A stretch of DNA of 64,000 nucleotides from Belnapia sp. F-4-1 (GTDB lineage Bacteria > Pseudomonadota > Alphaproteobacteria > Acetobacterales > Acetobacteraceae). Shown here in pieces: positions 16,214 to 25,264 of the stretch. The translations under genes were made by a program, and so were the position numbers. The DNA lies in NCBI RefSeq assembly GCF_000802185.1, contig NZ_KN676113.1, positions 2,667,011-2,731,010 of the forward strand, read 5' to 3'. Within the stretch, counting starts at the first letter, position 1, and the number at the start of each line of letters is the position of its first letter. Below the pieces are notes generated by a model, which was not told where the DNA came from, searched no databases, and saw only the letters and a list, made by a program, of their open reading frames with translations.

Positions 16214-17431
16214 ATGACTGCCGATCCTGCCCTGGCCGAGGGCTTCGACCTCAGGCGCCTCGATGCCGCCTTCTATGCCGATCCCTTCCCGGTCTACCGG
16301 GCGCTGCGCGAGCACCAGCCGGTGAAGCGGCTGGCGGATGGCTCGCTGTTCCTGACGCGCTGGACGGACCTCGACCGGATCTACCGCGACACCAGGACCT
16401 TCTCCTCCGACAAGCATGAGGAGTTCCGACCGAAATACGGCGCGTCGCCGCTCTACGAGCACCATACGACGAGCCTCGTCTTCAACGATCCGCCACTGCA
16501 TACGCGCGTCCGGCGGCTGATCGCGGGGGCGCTGATGCCGCGGGCGATCGCGGCGATGGAGCCGGGGCTGCACGCGCTGGTGGGGCGGCTGCTGGATGCC
16601 GTCGCCGAACGGGGCGAGGCGGATCTGATCGAGGATTTCGCGGCGGCCATCCCGATCGAGGTGATCGGCAACCTGCTCGGCGTGCCGGTCGAGGAGCGGG
16701 GGCCGCTCCGCGGCTGGTCGCTCGCCATCCTCGGCGCGCTGGAGCCGGTGGTGACGCCGGAGGCGGCCGCGCGGGGGAATGCGGCGGTGACTGAATTCCT
16801 CGGCTACCTGCGCGGGCTCGTCGCGCGGCGGCGAGCGCGGCCGGGGGATGCCTCGACGGACGTGCTGACGCGGCTGATCGAGGGCGAGGCGGATGGGGAG
16901 CGGCTGACCGAGGCCGAGCTGCTGCACAATTGCATCTTCCTGCTGAATGCCGGTCACGAGACGACGACCAACCTCATCGGCAACGGGCTGGAGCTGCTGA
17001 TGCGCTTCCCCGAGGAGCGGGCGCGGCTGCTGGCGGAGCCGGGGCTGATCGGGACCGCGATCGAGGAATTCCTGCGCTACGAAAGCTCCAACCAGCTCGG
17101 CAACCGGCGGGCCGTGGCGGAGGCGGAAATCGGCGGGGGGGCGGGGGCGCCTGGGACGCTGCTCACCCTCTGCATCGGCGCGGCGAACCGGGACCCGGCG
17201 CGGTTCGAGGACCCAGACAGGCTGGATGTCGGGCGGCAGCCGAACCGGCATCTCGCCTTCGCCGGCGGGCCGCATATGTGCGCGGGCATGACCCTCGCGC
17301 GGCTGGAGGGGAGGATCGCCATTGGCGCCTTCCTCCAGCGCTTCCCGGATTACGGGCCGGCGGGAAAGGCGGTGCGGGGCGGGCGGGCGCGGTTCCGGGG
17401 CTTCCTCTCGCTGCCGGTGCGGGTGGCATGA
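16214..17431 (+). CDS. Cytochrome P450
   Basis: 405 residues, a full-length soluble bacterial P450. The I-helix oxygen-activation motif is A246-G-H-E-T-T251, the K-helix ExxR is E285-R288, and the heme-thiolate loop FAGGPHMCAG puts the ligand at Cys356. It belongs broadly with CYP107/CYP109-like soluble P450s; the substrate is unknown. No ferredoxin or ferredoxin reductase gene is adjacent. A Bug-type binding protein gene follows 16 bases later on the same strand, suggesting uptake and oxidation of a common substrate. Confidence 0.95.
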   Translation: MTADPALAEGFDLRRLDAAFYADPFPVYRALREHQPVKRLADGSLFLTRWTDLDRIYRDTRTFSSDKHEEFRPKYGASPLYEHHTTSLVFNDPPLHTRVRRLIAGALMPRAIAAMEPGLHALVGRLLDAVAERGEADLIEDFAAAIPIEVIGNLLGVPVEERGPLRGWSLAILGALEPVVTPEAAARGNAAVTEFLGYLRGLVARRRARPGDASTDVLTRLIEGEADGERLTEAELLHNCIFLLNAGHETTTNLIGNGLELLMRFPEERARLLAEPGLIGTAIEEFLRYESSNQLGNRRAVAEAEIGGGAGAPGTLLTLCIGAANRDPARFEDPDRLDVGRQPNRHLAFAGGPHMCAGMTLARLEGRIAIGAFLQRFPDYGPAGKAVRGGRARFRGFLSLPVRVA

Positions 17432-17447
17432 TACGAAGGGGCAAGGG

Positions 17448-18428
17448 ATGGAGCTTCGCCGCATGACCCGTATCACCCGCCGCGCCGCGCTGGCGGCCGG
17501 CCTCGCCGCTTCGGCCTCGCAGGCGCTGGCCGCCTTTCCGGACCGGCCGGTGCGCTGGCTGGTCGGCTATCCGCCGGGGGGCGGGACGGATGTGCTGGCG
17601 CGGCTGGTCGGGCAGAGCATGGGGGCGCGGCTCGGCGTGCCGGTCGTCATCGAGAACCGGCCAGGGGCGGCGACCAACATCGCGGCCGAGGCAGCGGCGC
17701 AGGCAGCGCCGGACGGGACGACCGTCTTCACCGCGGGGAACGAGACGCTGGTCTTCAACCCGGCGCTCTACAAGCGGCTGCCCTTCGACGCGGATACCGG
17801 GCTCCGGCCGCTCGGGCTGATGGCGCGGTTCCACCTGGTGCTGTGCGCGAAGCCGCAGGGCGGGGCGGCGACGCCGGCCGAATTCCTCGCCGCAGCCAAG
17901 GGGCGGATGATCGACTATGCCTCGCCGGGGATCGGCTCGCCGCATCACCTGGCGATGGAGCGGCTGGCACGGGACCTCGGCATCCGGCTGAACCACGTCC
18001 CCTATCGCGGCCTGGCGCCGGCGATGACGGACCTGATGAACGGCACCGTGGAAGCGGCGGTGCTCGACATGGCGGCGGGGGCGGAGGTGATCCGCACCCG
18101 CAAGGTCCAGCCCTTGGCGCTGCTCTCGGCGGCGCGGCTCGAGGGGCTGCCGACCCTGCCGACGGCACGGGAGGCCTATGGGCTCGCCGGGTTCGAAGCC
18201 TATGCCTGGCAGGGGCTGACGGCGCCGGGGCGGACGCCGGATGACATCGCCGGGCGGCTCTCGGCGGATCTCGCCGCGAGCGTGGCGGAGCCGGCGGTGC
18301 AGGCGCGGATGCGGGAGATCGGGCTCGACCCACTGACCGGCGGGCCGGAGGAGCACCGGGCGATGATCGCCGCGGAGCGGGCGATCTACTGGCCGCTGAT
18401 CCGGGGGCTGGGGCTCAGCTTGGATTGA
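17448..18428 (+). CDS. TctC/Bug-family periplasmic solute-binding protein (orphan 2)
   Basis: 326 residues from ATG 17448 (AAGGGG six bases upstream); ATG 17463 is an alternative five codons in, with GGAG nine bases before it. The signal peptide ends SQALAAF. Family motifs: FPDRPVRWLVGYPPGGGTD, VIENRPGAATN, APDGTTVFTAG, NHVPYRGLAPAMTDLMNG. It lies directly behind the P450 gene, probably in one transcript, and is convergent with the aminopeptidase gene. No TctA/TctB is nearby. Ligand unknown. Confidence 0.92.
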   Translation: MELRRMTRITRRAALAAGLAASASQALAAFPDRPVRWLVGYPPGGGTDVLARLVGQSMGARLGVPVVIENRPGAATNIAAEAAAQAAPDGTTVFTAGNETLVFNPALYKRLPFDADTGLRPLGLMARFHLVLCAKPQGGAATPAEFLAAAKGRMIDYASPGIGSPHHLAMERLARDLGIRLNHVPYRGLAPAMTDLMNGTVEAAVLDMAAGAEVIRTRKVQPLALLSAARLEGLPTLPTAREAYGLAGFEAYAWQGLTAPGRTPDDIAGRLSADLAASVAEPAVQARMREIGLDPLTGGPEEHRAMIAAERAIYWPLIRGLGLSLD

Positions 18429-18446
18429 GTGCGGGCCGGTGCGGCG

Positions 18447-19700
18447 CTACCGCACCCATTCGCCCGCGCGCATCAGCGGCTCGGCATTCCCCGCGGCGTC
18501 GATGCCGTCCACATCCGTCTCGGCCGAGCCGATCATCCAGTCGACATGGATAAGGCTGGTATTCGCCCCGGCCGCATCGAGCGCGGCCTTGTCCAGGTTC
18601 TGGTCGAGGAAGCACTTCGAATAGGCCTGGCCGAGGGCGATGTGGCTGGCGGCGTTCTCGTCGAAGAGGGTGTTGTAGAAGAGCAGGCCGCTTTGCGAGA
18701 TCGGGTTGGAGTTCGGCACCAGGGCGACCTCGCCGAGCATGCGGGCACCTTCATCCGTGCCGATCATGCGCTCGAGCACGGGCTGGCCGGTGCTGGCATG
18801 GGCTTCCGTGATGCGGCCGGCCTCGAAGCGGACGCGGATGTCCTGGATCAGCGTGCCCTGGTAGGAAAGCGGCTTGGTGGCGGCGACCACGCCCTCCGTC
18901 ACCGCCCGGTGCGGGGTGGTGAAGACCTCCTCGGTCGGGATGTTGGGGTTGCCGGTGATGCCGTTCTTCGCCGTCGAGAGCCCGCCCATCCAGGCATGGC
19001 CGTCCGCCAGGCCGACCTTGAGGTCGGTGCCCGGGCCGCGGAAGCGGAGTGCTGCATAGCGGCGCTCGTTCAGGATGCGGCGCTTCTGCATCAGCCGGTC
19101 GTTATGCGCGGCCCAGGCGGCGGCCGGGTCCGGGGCGTCGGCGCGGGAGGCGGCGAAGATCGCGTCCCAGAGGCGGGTGAGGGCGGCCTCCTCCGGCAAG
19201 TCGGGGAAGACGGTGGTGGCCCAGGCGGGGGTGGCGCTGGCGACGAGGGTCCAGTTGATCGCCGTCGCGGTGATGAGTTCGAGCGCGGGGCGGTAGGCGA
19301 CGGAGCGGGCGCGGTTGGCGCGGGCGACCTTCGCGGGGTCCTCGGCGGCCAGCAGGGAGGGGTTGTCGCCGACGATCGCCAGGCGGGCGGCGCCGCGGCG
19401 GAAGGCCTCCGCCATGCCGTCGAACAGCCAGGCGGGGGCGGTGTCGAAGGCCTCGTCCGGGGCGTGGCGGTAGCGGGCGAGGGCCATCTGGTCGTCGCCG
19501 AGCAGGCAGGTGACGAGGGAGGCGCCGGCCTTGTAGGCCTGCTCGGTGATGCGGCGGGCGAGCGGCAGGGCCTCGACCGGGGCAGTCATCACCAGCTCCT
19601 GGCCGGGGGCGAGGTTGAGGCCGACGCGCACCGCGAGCGCCGCCAGCCGGTCGAGGCGCTCGGCATGGGCGAGGGAGGCGGCGGGCTGGTGCGTATCCAT
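18447..19700 (-). CDS. M29-family aminopeptidase (thermophilic metalloprotease type)
   Basis: 417 residues, the usual length for the AmpS/aminopeptidase T family, a cytosolic dimeric metal-dependent exopeptidase. Likely metal-ligand segments are NIPTEEVFTTPH, FDENAASHIALGQAY and NTSLIHVDWMIGS, matching the Glu/Glu/His/His/Asp set of the family. It is convergent with the Bug gene and divergent from the DUF1349 gene with 65 bases between starts. The ATG at 19700 gives a normal N-terminus. Confidence 0.93.
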   Translation of the reverse strand: MDTHQPAASLAHAERLDRLAALAVRVGLNLAPGQELVMTAPVEALPLARRITEQAYKAGASLVTCLLGDDQMALARYRHAPDEAFDTAPAWLFDGMAEAFRRGAARLAIVGDNPSLLAAEDPAKVARANRARSVAYRPALELITATAINWTLVASATPAWATTVFPDLPEEAALTRLWDAIFAASRADAPDPAAAWAAHNDRLMQKRRILNERRYAALRFRGPGTDLKVGLADGHAWMGGLSTAKNGITGNPNIPTEEVFTTPHRAVTEGVVAATKPLSYQGTLIQDIRVRFEAGRITEAHASTGQPVLERMIGTDEGARMLGEVALVPNSNPISQSGLLFYNTLFDENAASHIALGQAYSKCFLDQNLDKAALDAAGANTSLIHVDWMIGSAETDVDGIDAAGNAEPLMRAGEWVR

Positions 19701-19765
19701 GGCGATGATCCTCGGCGGGCGGGCGACTATCCCCCAGCGCCGGGACGGGCGGCAAGGGAGGGGGC

Positions 19766-20341
19766 ATGCTGGAACGGGGCAACTGGCTGAACGAGCCGGC
19801 GGAGTGGGGGTTCGAGGCGGACGGGCTGCGCGTCGTCACCGGCCGGGCGACGGATTTCTGGCGGGAAACGCATTACGGCTTCACCCGGGACAGCGGGCAT
19901 TTCCTCGGCATCGCCACCGAGGGGGACTTCACCGCGGAGGTCCAGGTGCGGGCCGGGTACCAGGCGCTCTATGACCAGGCGGGGATCATGCTGCGGCTCG
20001 ACGAGGGGCACTGGCTGAAGGCCGGGATCGAGTTCTCCGACGGGCAGGCGATGCTGGGGAGCGTGCTGACGGTGGGGCGATCCGACTGGGCGACGGGGCC
20101 TTATGCCGGCGATCCCGGCGATGTCCGCCTGCGGCTGACGGTGGCCGAGGGGGTGGTGCGGGTGCAGGCCTCGGCGGATGGGCGGCGCTGGGGGCTGGTG
20201 CGGCTGGCGCCCTTTCCGAAGGCCGCCTCCTATCTCGTCGGGCCGATGTGCTGCACGCCGGAGCGGGCGGGGCTCGAGGTGCGCTTCACCGATTTCCGGC
20301 TCGGGCCGCCGCTCGGGCGGGACCTGCACGACCTCGCCTGA
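19766..20341 (+). CDS. DUF1349 concanavalin A-like beta-sandwich protein
   Basis: 191 residues covering one DUF1349 domain: TDFWRETHYGFTRDSGHFLG, YDQAGIMLRLDEGHWLKAGIEF, ADGRRWGLVRLAPFP and MCCTPERAGLEVRF. The family shares a laminin-G/concanavalin fold and includes yeast YML079-like and 'regulation of enolase' annotated proteins; no enzymatic role is settled. No signal peptide, so it is cytosolic. It precedes pqiA by about 185 bases. Confidence 0.88.
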   Translation: MLERGNWLNEPAEWGFEADGLRVVTGRATDFWRETHYGFTRDSGHFLGIATEGDFTAEVQVRAGYQALYDQAGIMLRLDEGHWLKAGIEFSDGQAMLGSVLTVGRSDWATGPYAGDPGDVRLRLTVAEGVVRVQASADGRRWGLVRLAPFPKAASYLVGPMCCTPERAGLEVRFTDFRLGPPLGRDLHDLA

Positions 20342-20525
20342 TCCATTGCCGGCAGGTGACGGTGGCGACATCCGGTTGCGCATAGTAACCCAATGGTTCA
20401 GGCAGGGCGGCGCTTGCAACTCCTGCGGCTCCGAACCGTTCGCCTGCCGATTCCTCCTGTTCCAGGCTGATTGCGATGCGCCCTCGACCCCGACCCGAGA
20501 CCTTTCCCGCCCCGGTGCCGGCCGC

Positions 20526-21776
20526 GTGCTGACGGCGACCGAGCCGACCCGAACCCTCCGGGAATGCGAGGGCTGCGGCGCCATGGTGCGGATCGCCCCT
20601 CTTGGTCGCGGCGAGGAGGCGCGCTGCCCACGCTGCGAGACGGTGCTCCGGCGGCATGCGGCGGATTCGCTGGAGGTGCCGCTGGCGCTCTGCCTGGCGG
20701 GGCTGGTGCTCTACGCGGTGACGATGACGATGCCCTTCCTCGGGCTGCAGCTGCTCGGGCAGCTGCGCTCGAGCCGTGTCGAGACGGGGGCCTTCGCCTT
20801 CCTCCAGGACGGCTACGGCATCCTCTCCGTGCTGGTGCTGCTGACGCTCGTCGCGGTGCCGCTGATGCGGCTGCTGCTGCTGCTGACGGTGCTGGCCGGC
20901 CTCCGGCTGCGGGAGGCGCCGCGCTGGCTCTACAAGCCCTTCCGCTGGCATGAGCGGCTGGCGCAATGGGCGATGCTCGAGGTGTTCCTCTTCGGCGTGC
21001 TCGTCTCCTACACGCGGCTCGCCGACCTGGCGCAGGTGGAGATCGGGCCGGCGGCCTATGGGCTGGCGGCGCTGGCCCTCGCCCAGGTGGCGCTGAACGC
21101 CCGGCTCGATGCCGACCGGGTGTGGGAGGCGCTGGAGGAGCGCGGGGCGGTGCCGGCGCCGGGGCGGCGGCCGGCCGAGAATGCCGGGCTGATCGGCTGC
21201 GATTGCTGCCGGCTGGTGGTGCCGGCGCGGCCCGGGGACGGCTGCCTGCGCTGCGACGCGCCGATGCGCATGCGCAAGCCGAACAGCGTGGCGCGGAGCT
21301 GGGCGCTCATCCTCGCCGCGGTGGTGCTCTACGTGCCGGCCAATGCCTATCCCGTGATGGATGTCGTCACCTTCGGCCGCGGCGGGCCGCATACCATCCT
21401 CGGCGGGACCTGGGAGTTCATCGAGGCCGGGTTCTGGCCGCTGGCGCTCGTCGTCTTCCTCGCCAGCGTCGCGGTGCCGCTGCTGAAGCTGATCGGCCTC
21501 GCCATCATGCTGCTCGGCATCCATCGCCGCTCCGACCACGGGCTCATCGGCAAGACGCGGCTCTACCGCGTGGTCGAGGCGATCGGGCGGTGGTCGATGA
21601 TCGATGTCTTCGTCGTCTCGGTGCTCATCGCGCTGGTGCGCTTCGGCTCGGTCGCCTCGATCAATGCCGGGCTGGGCGCGGTCTGCTTCGCCGGGGTCGT
21701 GGTGCTGACCATCTTCGCGGCGGAGGCCTTTGACCCGCGGCTGATGTGGGACGCGGCGGAGGAGCGCAAGCCATGA
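20526..21776 (+). CDS. pqiA: PqiA, intermembrane transport membrane subunit
   Basis: About 416 residues with two PqiA domains. Each has a zinc ribbon (CEGCGAM..CPRCE; CDCCRL..CLRCD) followed by four membrane helices. It anchors the PqiB MCE barrel in the inner membrane for lipid movement between membranes. The start is uncertain: no ATG lies before the first ribbon, so GTG 20526, which lacks a strong ribosome binding site, is the best choice. The stop overlaps the pqiB start by four bases. Confidence 0.92.
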   Translation: MLTATEPTRTLRECEGCGAMVRIAPLGRGEEARCPRCETVLRRHAADSLEVPLALCLAGLVLYAVTMTMPFLGLQLLGQLRSSRVETGAFAFLQDGYGILSVLVLLTLVAVPLMRLLLLLTVLAGLRLREAPRWLYKPFRWHERLAQWAMLEVFLFGVLVSYTRLADLAQVEIGPAAYGLAALALAQVALNARLDADRVWEALEERGAVPAPGRRPAENAGLIGCDCCRLVVPARPGDGCLRCDAPMRMRKPNSVARSWALILAAVVLYVPANAYPVMDVVTFGRGGPHTILGGTWEFIEAGFWPLALVVFLASVAVPLLKLIGLAIMLLGIHRRSDHGLIGKTRLYRVVEAIGRWSMIDVFVVSVLIALVRFGSVASINAGLGAVCFAGVVVLTIFAAEAFDPRLMWDAAEERKP

Positions 21777-23461
21777 GCGGAGCGCAGGAGGGCGCGGCCG
21801 AGGCGGAGCTCAGGCGCCGCCGGCGCAGGATCTCGCCGATCTGGCTGGTGCCGCTGGCGGCGATCCTGATCGCCGGCTATCTCGGCTGGAAGACCTATTC
21901 CGACCGCGGGCCGCTCGTCACCGTCACCTTCCGCGACGCGGCGGGGCTGACGGCGGGGCAGACCCAGGTGCGCTACAAGGCGGTGCAGGTCGGCACGGTC
22001 GAGGGCATCGAGCTGTCCAGCGACCTGCAGCAGGTGCAGGTGCGGCTGCGGATGACGCGGACGGTGGAGGGGCGGCTGACCGAGGCGGCGCGCTTCTGGG
22101 TGGTCAGGCCGCGGCTGACGGCAGGCAATGTCTCCGGCCTCGAGACCATCGTCTCCGGCGCCTATATCGAATTCGACCCGGGCGGGGAGGGCGAGTCGCG
22201 GCGCGAATTCGCCGGGCTTGAGAACCCGCCGGGCGTGCGCTCGGACGAGCCGGGGCGGGTCTTCACCCTGACGGCGCGGCGCGTGGGCTCACTCGACCGC
22301 GGCTCGCCGGTCTTCTTCCGCGACGTGACGGTGGGGGAGATCCTCGACATCGACCCGCCGGGGCTCGACGGCAACGTCACGGTCCAGGCCTTCGTCCGCG
22401 CGCCCTTCGACGGCTACCTGCGCGAGGGCTCGCGCTTCTGGAACATCTCGGGCGTGAGCATCGGCTTCGGCGGGTCGGGGGTGAAGGTGGAGCTGGAGAG
22501 CCTGCGCGCGCTGCTGGCCGGCGGCGTCGCCTTCGACACGCCGCACGAGCTGCGCGACGAGCCGCCGGCGCCGGATTCGGCGCGGTTCGAGCTGTACGAC
22601 AACCTCGAGGCGGCGGTCTCCGCCACCACCAAGGACCGGCTGGTCTTCCTGCTCTACTTCGCCGAATCCGTGCGCGGGGTCGCGCCGGGGACGCCGGTGG
22701 AGATGCGGGGCGTGCGCATCGGCAGCGTGCTCGACCGGACGCTCGAATACGACCAGGCGACGGATACCTTCCGCGTGCCGGTACACATCGCCATCGAGCC
22801 GGACCGCATCGCCTATCCCTCGGGCCGGGCGGGACGCTCGCAGGACGAGGTGATCGAATTCGCCCGGCGAATGGTCGCCAGCGGGCTGCGCGGGCGGCTG
22901 CAGACGGTGAGCTACGTGACGGGGCAGGTGGTGATCGCCTTCGACTTCTTCTCCGATGCGCCGCCGGACGAGGTGCGGCTGGTGGGCGAGGAGATCGTCA
23001 TGCCGACCATGGGGGCGGACAGCGTGCTGGCGAGCGCCGGCGGGATCGCGGCGAAGCTGCAAGCGATCCCCTTCGACGAGATCGGGCGGAACCTGAACGG
23101 CATCCTCAGCTCAGTGAATGCTGTGACGGGCAGCCCGCAGCTGCGCGGGGCGGTGGAGGGGCTGGCCGGCGTGCTGGACCAGGCGCAGGGGTTGCTGCGC
23201 CGGGCGGATGAGGGGCTGGCGCCGCTGCTGCGGCGGCTGCCGGGGATTGCCTCGAACCTCGACCAGGCGGTGGGGCGGGCGGCCAGCGCCATGACCTCGA
23301 TCGAGCGGGGCTATGGGGCGCAGAGCGAGATCAACCGGCAGGTCGCACGGGTGCTGGACCAGGCGAGCGATGCGGCGCGCTCCGTCCGGCAGCTCGCCGA
23401 CCTGCTCGACCGGCACCCGGAGGCGCTGATCCGCGGCCGCAGCGGGGGGAGGGCGCCATGA
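21773..23461 (+). CDS. pqiB: PqiB, MCE-domain periplasmic channel protein
   Basis: 562 residues. A membrane anchor (about 24-42, after RRRRRR) is followed by three MCE domains, starting near VTFRDAAGLTAGQTQVRYK, VFTLTARRVGSLDRGSPVFF and VFLLYFAESVRGVAPGTPVE. A long C-terminal helical part follows, with LDQAQGLLRRADEGLAPLL and repeats of the kind that form the needle. It is the MCE ring/needle of the Pqi lipid transport system spanning the periplasm. ATGA overlaps at both ends couple it to pqiA and pqiC. Confidence 0.95.
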   Translation: MSGAQEGAAEAELRRRRRRISPIWLVPLAAILIAGYLGWKTYSDRGPLVTVTFRDAAGLTAGQTQVRYKAVQVGTVEGIELSSDLQQVQVRLRMTRTVEGRLTEAARFWVVRPRLTAGNVSGLETIVSGAYIEFDPGGEGESRREFAGLENPPGVRSDEPGRVFTLTARRVGSLDRGSPVFFRDVTVGEILDIDPPGLDGNVTVQAFVRAPFDGYLREGSRFWNISGVSIGFGGSGVKVELESLRALLAGGVAFDTPHELRDEPPAPDSARFELYDNLEAAVSATTKDRLVFLLYFAESVRGVAPGTPVEMRGVRIGSVLDRTLEYDQATDTFRVPVHIAIEPDRIAYPSGRAGRSQDEVIEFARRMVASGLRGRLQTVSYVTGQVVIAFDFFSDAPPDEVRLVGEEIVMPTMGADSVLASAGGIAAKLQAIPFDEIGRNLNGILSSVNAVTGSPQLRGAVEGLAGVLDQAQGLLRRADEGLAPLLRRLPGIASNLDQAVGRAASAMTSIERGYGAQSEINRQVARVLDQASDAARSVRQLADLLDRHPEALIRGRSGGRAP

Positions 23462-24015
23462 TGCATCGCCGCATGCTGCTGGCCGGGCTGGCGCTCGCCG
23501 GTTGTGCCTCGCCCGAGCCGGAGCTGTACCGGCTGGTCGCGGTGCCGGGGCCAACGCGGGCCGGGGCGCCGGGGCTGGTCGAACTGCGGCGGGTCGGCGT
23601 GCCGGCCTATCTGGACCGTTCGCAGATCATCCGGGCGGTGGCGGAGTCGCGGCTGGAGGCGCTCGGGGCACGCTGGGCGGAGCCCTTCGGCGACATGGTG
23701 ACGCGGGTGCTGGCGGAGGACCTGATGCAGCGCCTCGCCGGCAGCACGGTGCTGACTGAGACGGGTTCGCTGCGCGGCGAGGCGGGGCTCATCGTCGAGA
23801 CGGAGGTCCAGCGCTTCGAGGCGGGGCCGGGGCCGGTGGTGGTGCTGACCGCGCAGTTCGCGCTGCGGCCGCCGGGCGGGGCGACGCGGGCGGCGCGGGT
23901 GCAGCGCGTGGAGGCGCCGGTTGCGGGCGAGGGGATGCCGGCGACCGTCGCGGCGATGAGCGCTGCGCTCGGGCAGCTGGCCGATACCGTGGCGGGGCTG
24001 GCCGTCAGGCGCTGA
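23458..24015 (+). CDS. pqiC: PqiC, outer-membrane lipoprotein
   Basis: 185 residues with a lipobox LALAGC, lipidated Cys16. The mature part is a DUF330/PqiC domain: ELYRLVAVPG, VGVPAYLDRSQIIRAV, WAEPFGDMVTRVLAEDLMQRL and VETEVQRFEAG. It docks the PqiB needle at the outer membrane. ATG 23458 overlaps the pqiB stop by four bases, giving a complete pqiABC operon. Confidence 0.94.
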   Translation: MMHRRMLLAGLALAGCASPEPELYRLVAVPGPTRAGAPGLVELRRVGVPAYLDRSQIIRAVAESRLEALGARWAEPFGDMVTRVLAEDLMQRLAGSTVLTETGSLRGEAGLIVETEVQRFEAGPGPVVVLTAQFALRPPGGATRAARVQRVEAPVAGEGMPATVAAMSAALGQLADTVAGLAVRR

Positions 24016-24097
24016 GGGCGCCCCTGCGACCCCTTGCCGCGCCGAAACCCGGACCCTCCTGTGGCGCTGCAATGCGGGATGGGCGGGCGCCGGGCGC

Positions 24098-25264
24098 ATG
24101 GACGACGTGCATTACATCGAGAGCGGCGGGCGCGAGCGCAGGACCCGCTCCGAGGGCCAGCGGGAGCGGCAGCGCCCGGACGACCGGCAGCAGAGCCGGC
24201 GGGACGAGCCGGATGAGCACGAGCAGAAGAAGCCCGGCCGGCAGGTGCCACGCTGGCTGCTGATCGGCGGCGGGATGCTGGCCGCGCTGATGCTCCTCGG
24301 CGGCGGCGGCTGGTACTGGTGGGAGGCGCGGCAATGGGAATCGACCGACGACGCCTTCGTCGAGGCGCATGTGACGCGGCTCGCCCCGCAGGTCGGCGGG
24401 CGCGTCGCGCGGCTGCTGGTGGATGACAACCAGCGGGTCGAGGCGGGGCAGCTGCTGGCCGAGATCGATCCGCGCGACCTCGACGTGGCGCTGGAGACGG
24501 CTCGCGCCCGGCTGAACAGCGCCATCGCCCAGGCGGCGCAGGCGGAGGCCGATGTGACGCTGCGCCAGGCCTCGGTCGGGCAGGCGGATGCGAATGTCCT
24601 GGTCGCCGAGGCCGACCTCGAGAATGCCGAGACGACCTTCCGGCGCTTCCGCAGCGTCGATCCGCGGGCGGTCACGCAGCAGCAGCGCGACGATGCCGAG
24701 GCCGGCAGCCGCGGCGCCCGCGCCCGGCTGGAGGCGATGCGGCAGGCGGCGGCGGCGGCCCGTGCCCAGGTGCAGTCGGCCGAGGCGCAGCGGCAGGCGG
24801 CCGCGGCGGCGCGGCGCGAGGCGGAGGCCTCCGTCCACAAAGCCGAGCTGCAGCGGAGCTACGCCAACATCACCGCGCCGGTGGCGGGCCGCGTCACCAA
24901 CCGGAGCGTCGAGGTGGGGAACATGGTGACGGCTGGCCAGGCGCTCTTCGCCATCGTCGAGCCGGATGTCTGGGTGACGGCCAACTTGAAGGAGACGCAG
25001 CTGCTGCTGGTCCGCGCCGGACAGCCGGTGGAGATCAAGGTCGATGCCTATTCGGACCCGGTGCTGCGCGGGCGGGTCGATAGCATCCAGCGCGGCACCG
25101 GTGCGCGCTTCTCGGTCCTGCCGGCGCAGAACGCCACGGGCAACTACGTGAAGGTGACGCAGCGGGTGCCGGTGAAGATCCGCATCGAGGACGACCGGGC
25201 GCGCGACATGCCGCTCTCGCCCGGACTCTCGGTCGTGCCGAGCATCCGGGTGCGCGGCGAGTGA
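24098..25264 (+). CDS. EmrA-like membrane fusion protein of an MFS efflux pump
   Basis: 388 residues. A highly charged cytosolic N-terminus (about 50 residues rich in Arg, Glu and Gln) precedes one membrane helix (near 53-73), the lipoyl halves (STDDAFVEAHVTRLAPQVGG; ANITAPVAGRVTN), an Ala/Gln-rich coiled-coil hairpin (about 125-245) and a beta-barrel. It is the adaptor between EmrB-type permease and outer-membrane factor. The stop overlaps the permease GTG start by four bases. Confidence 0.93.
   Translation: MDDVHYIESGGRERRTRSEGQRERQRPDDRQQSRRDEPDEHEQKKPGRQVPRWLLIGGGMLAALMLLGGGGWYWWEARQWESTDDAFVEAHVTRLAPQVGGRVARLLVDDNQRVEAGQLLAEIDPRDLDVALETARARLNSAIAQAAQAEADVTLRQASVGQADANVLVAEADLENAETTFRRFRSVDPRAVTQQQRDDAEAGSRGARARLEAMRQAAAAARAQVQSAEAQRQAAAAARREAEASVHKAELQRSYANITAPVAGRVTNRSVEVGNMVTAGQALFAIVEPDVWVTANLKETQLLLVRAGQPVEIKVDAYSDPVLRGRVDSIQRGTGARFSVLPAQNATGNYVKVTQRVPVKIRIEDDRARDMPLSPGLSVVPSIRVRGE

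Noticed and set aside
18429-19790. Long plus-strand frame opposite the M29 aminopeptidase
   Set aside because: Gly/Ala/Arg-rich shadow frame without motifs; the minus-strand frame shows the complete metalloprotease motif set.
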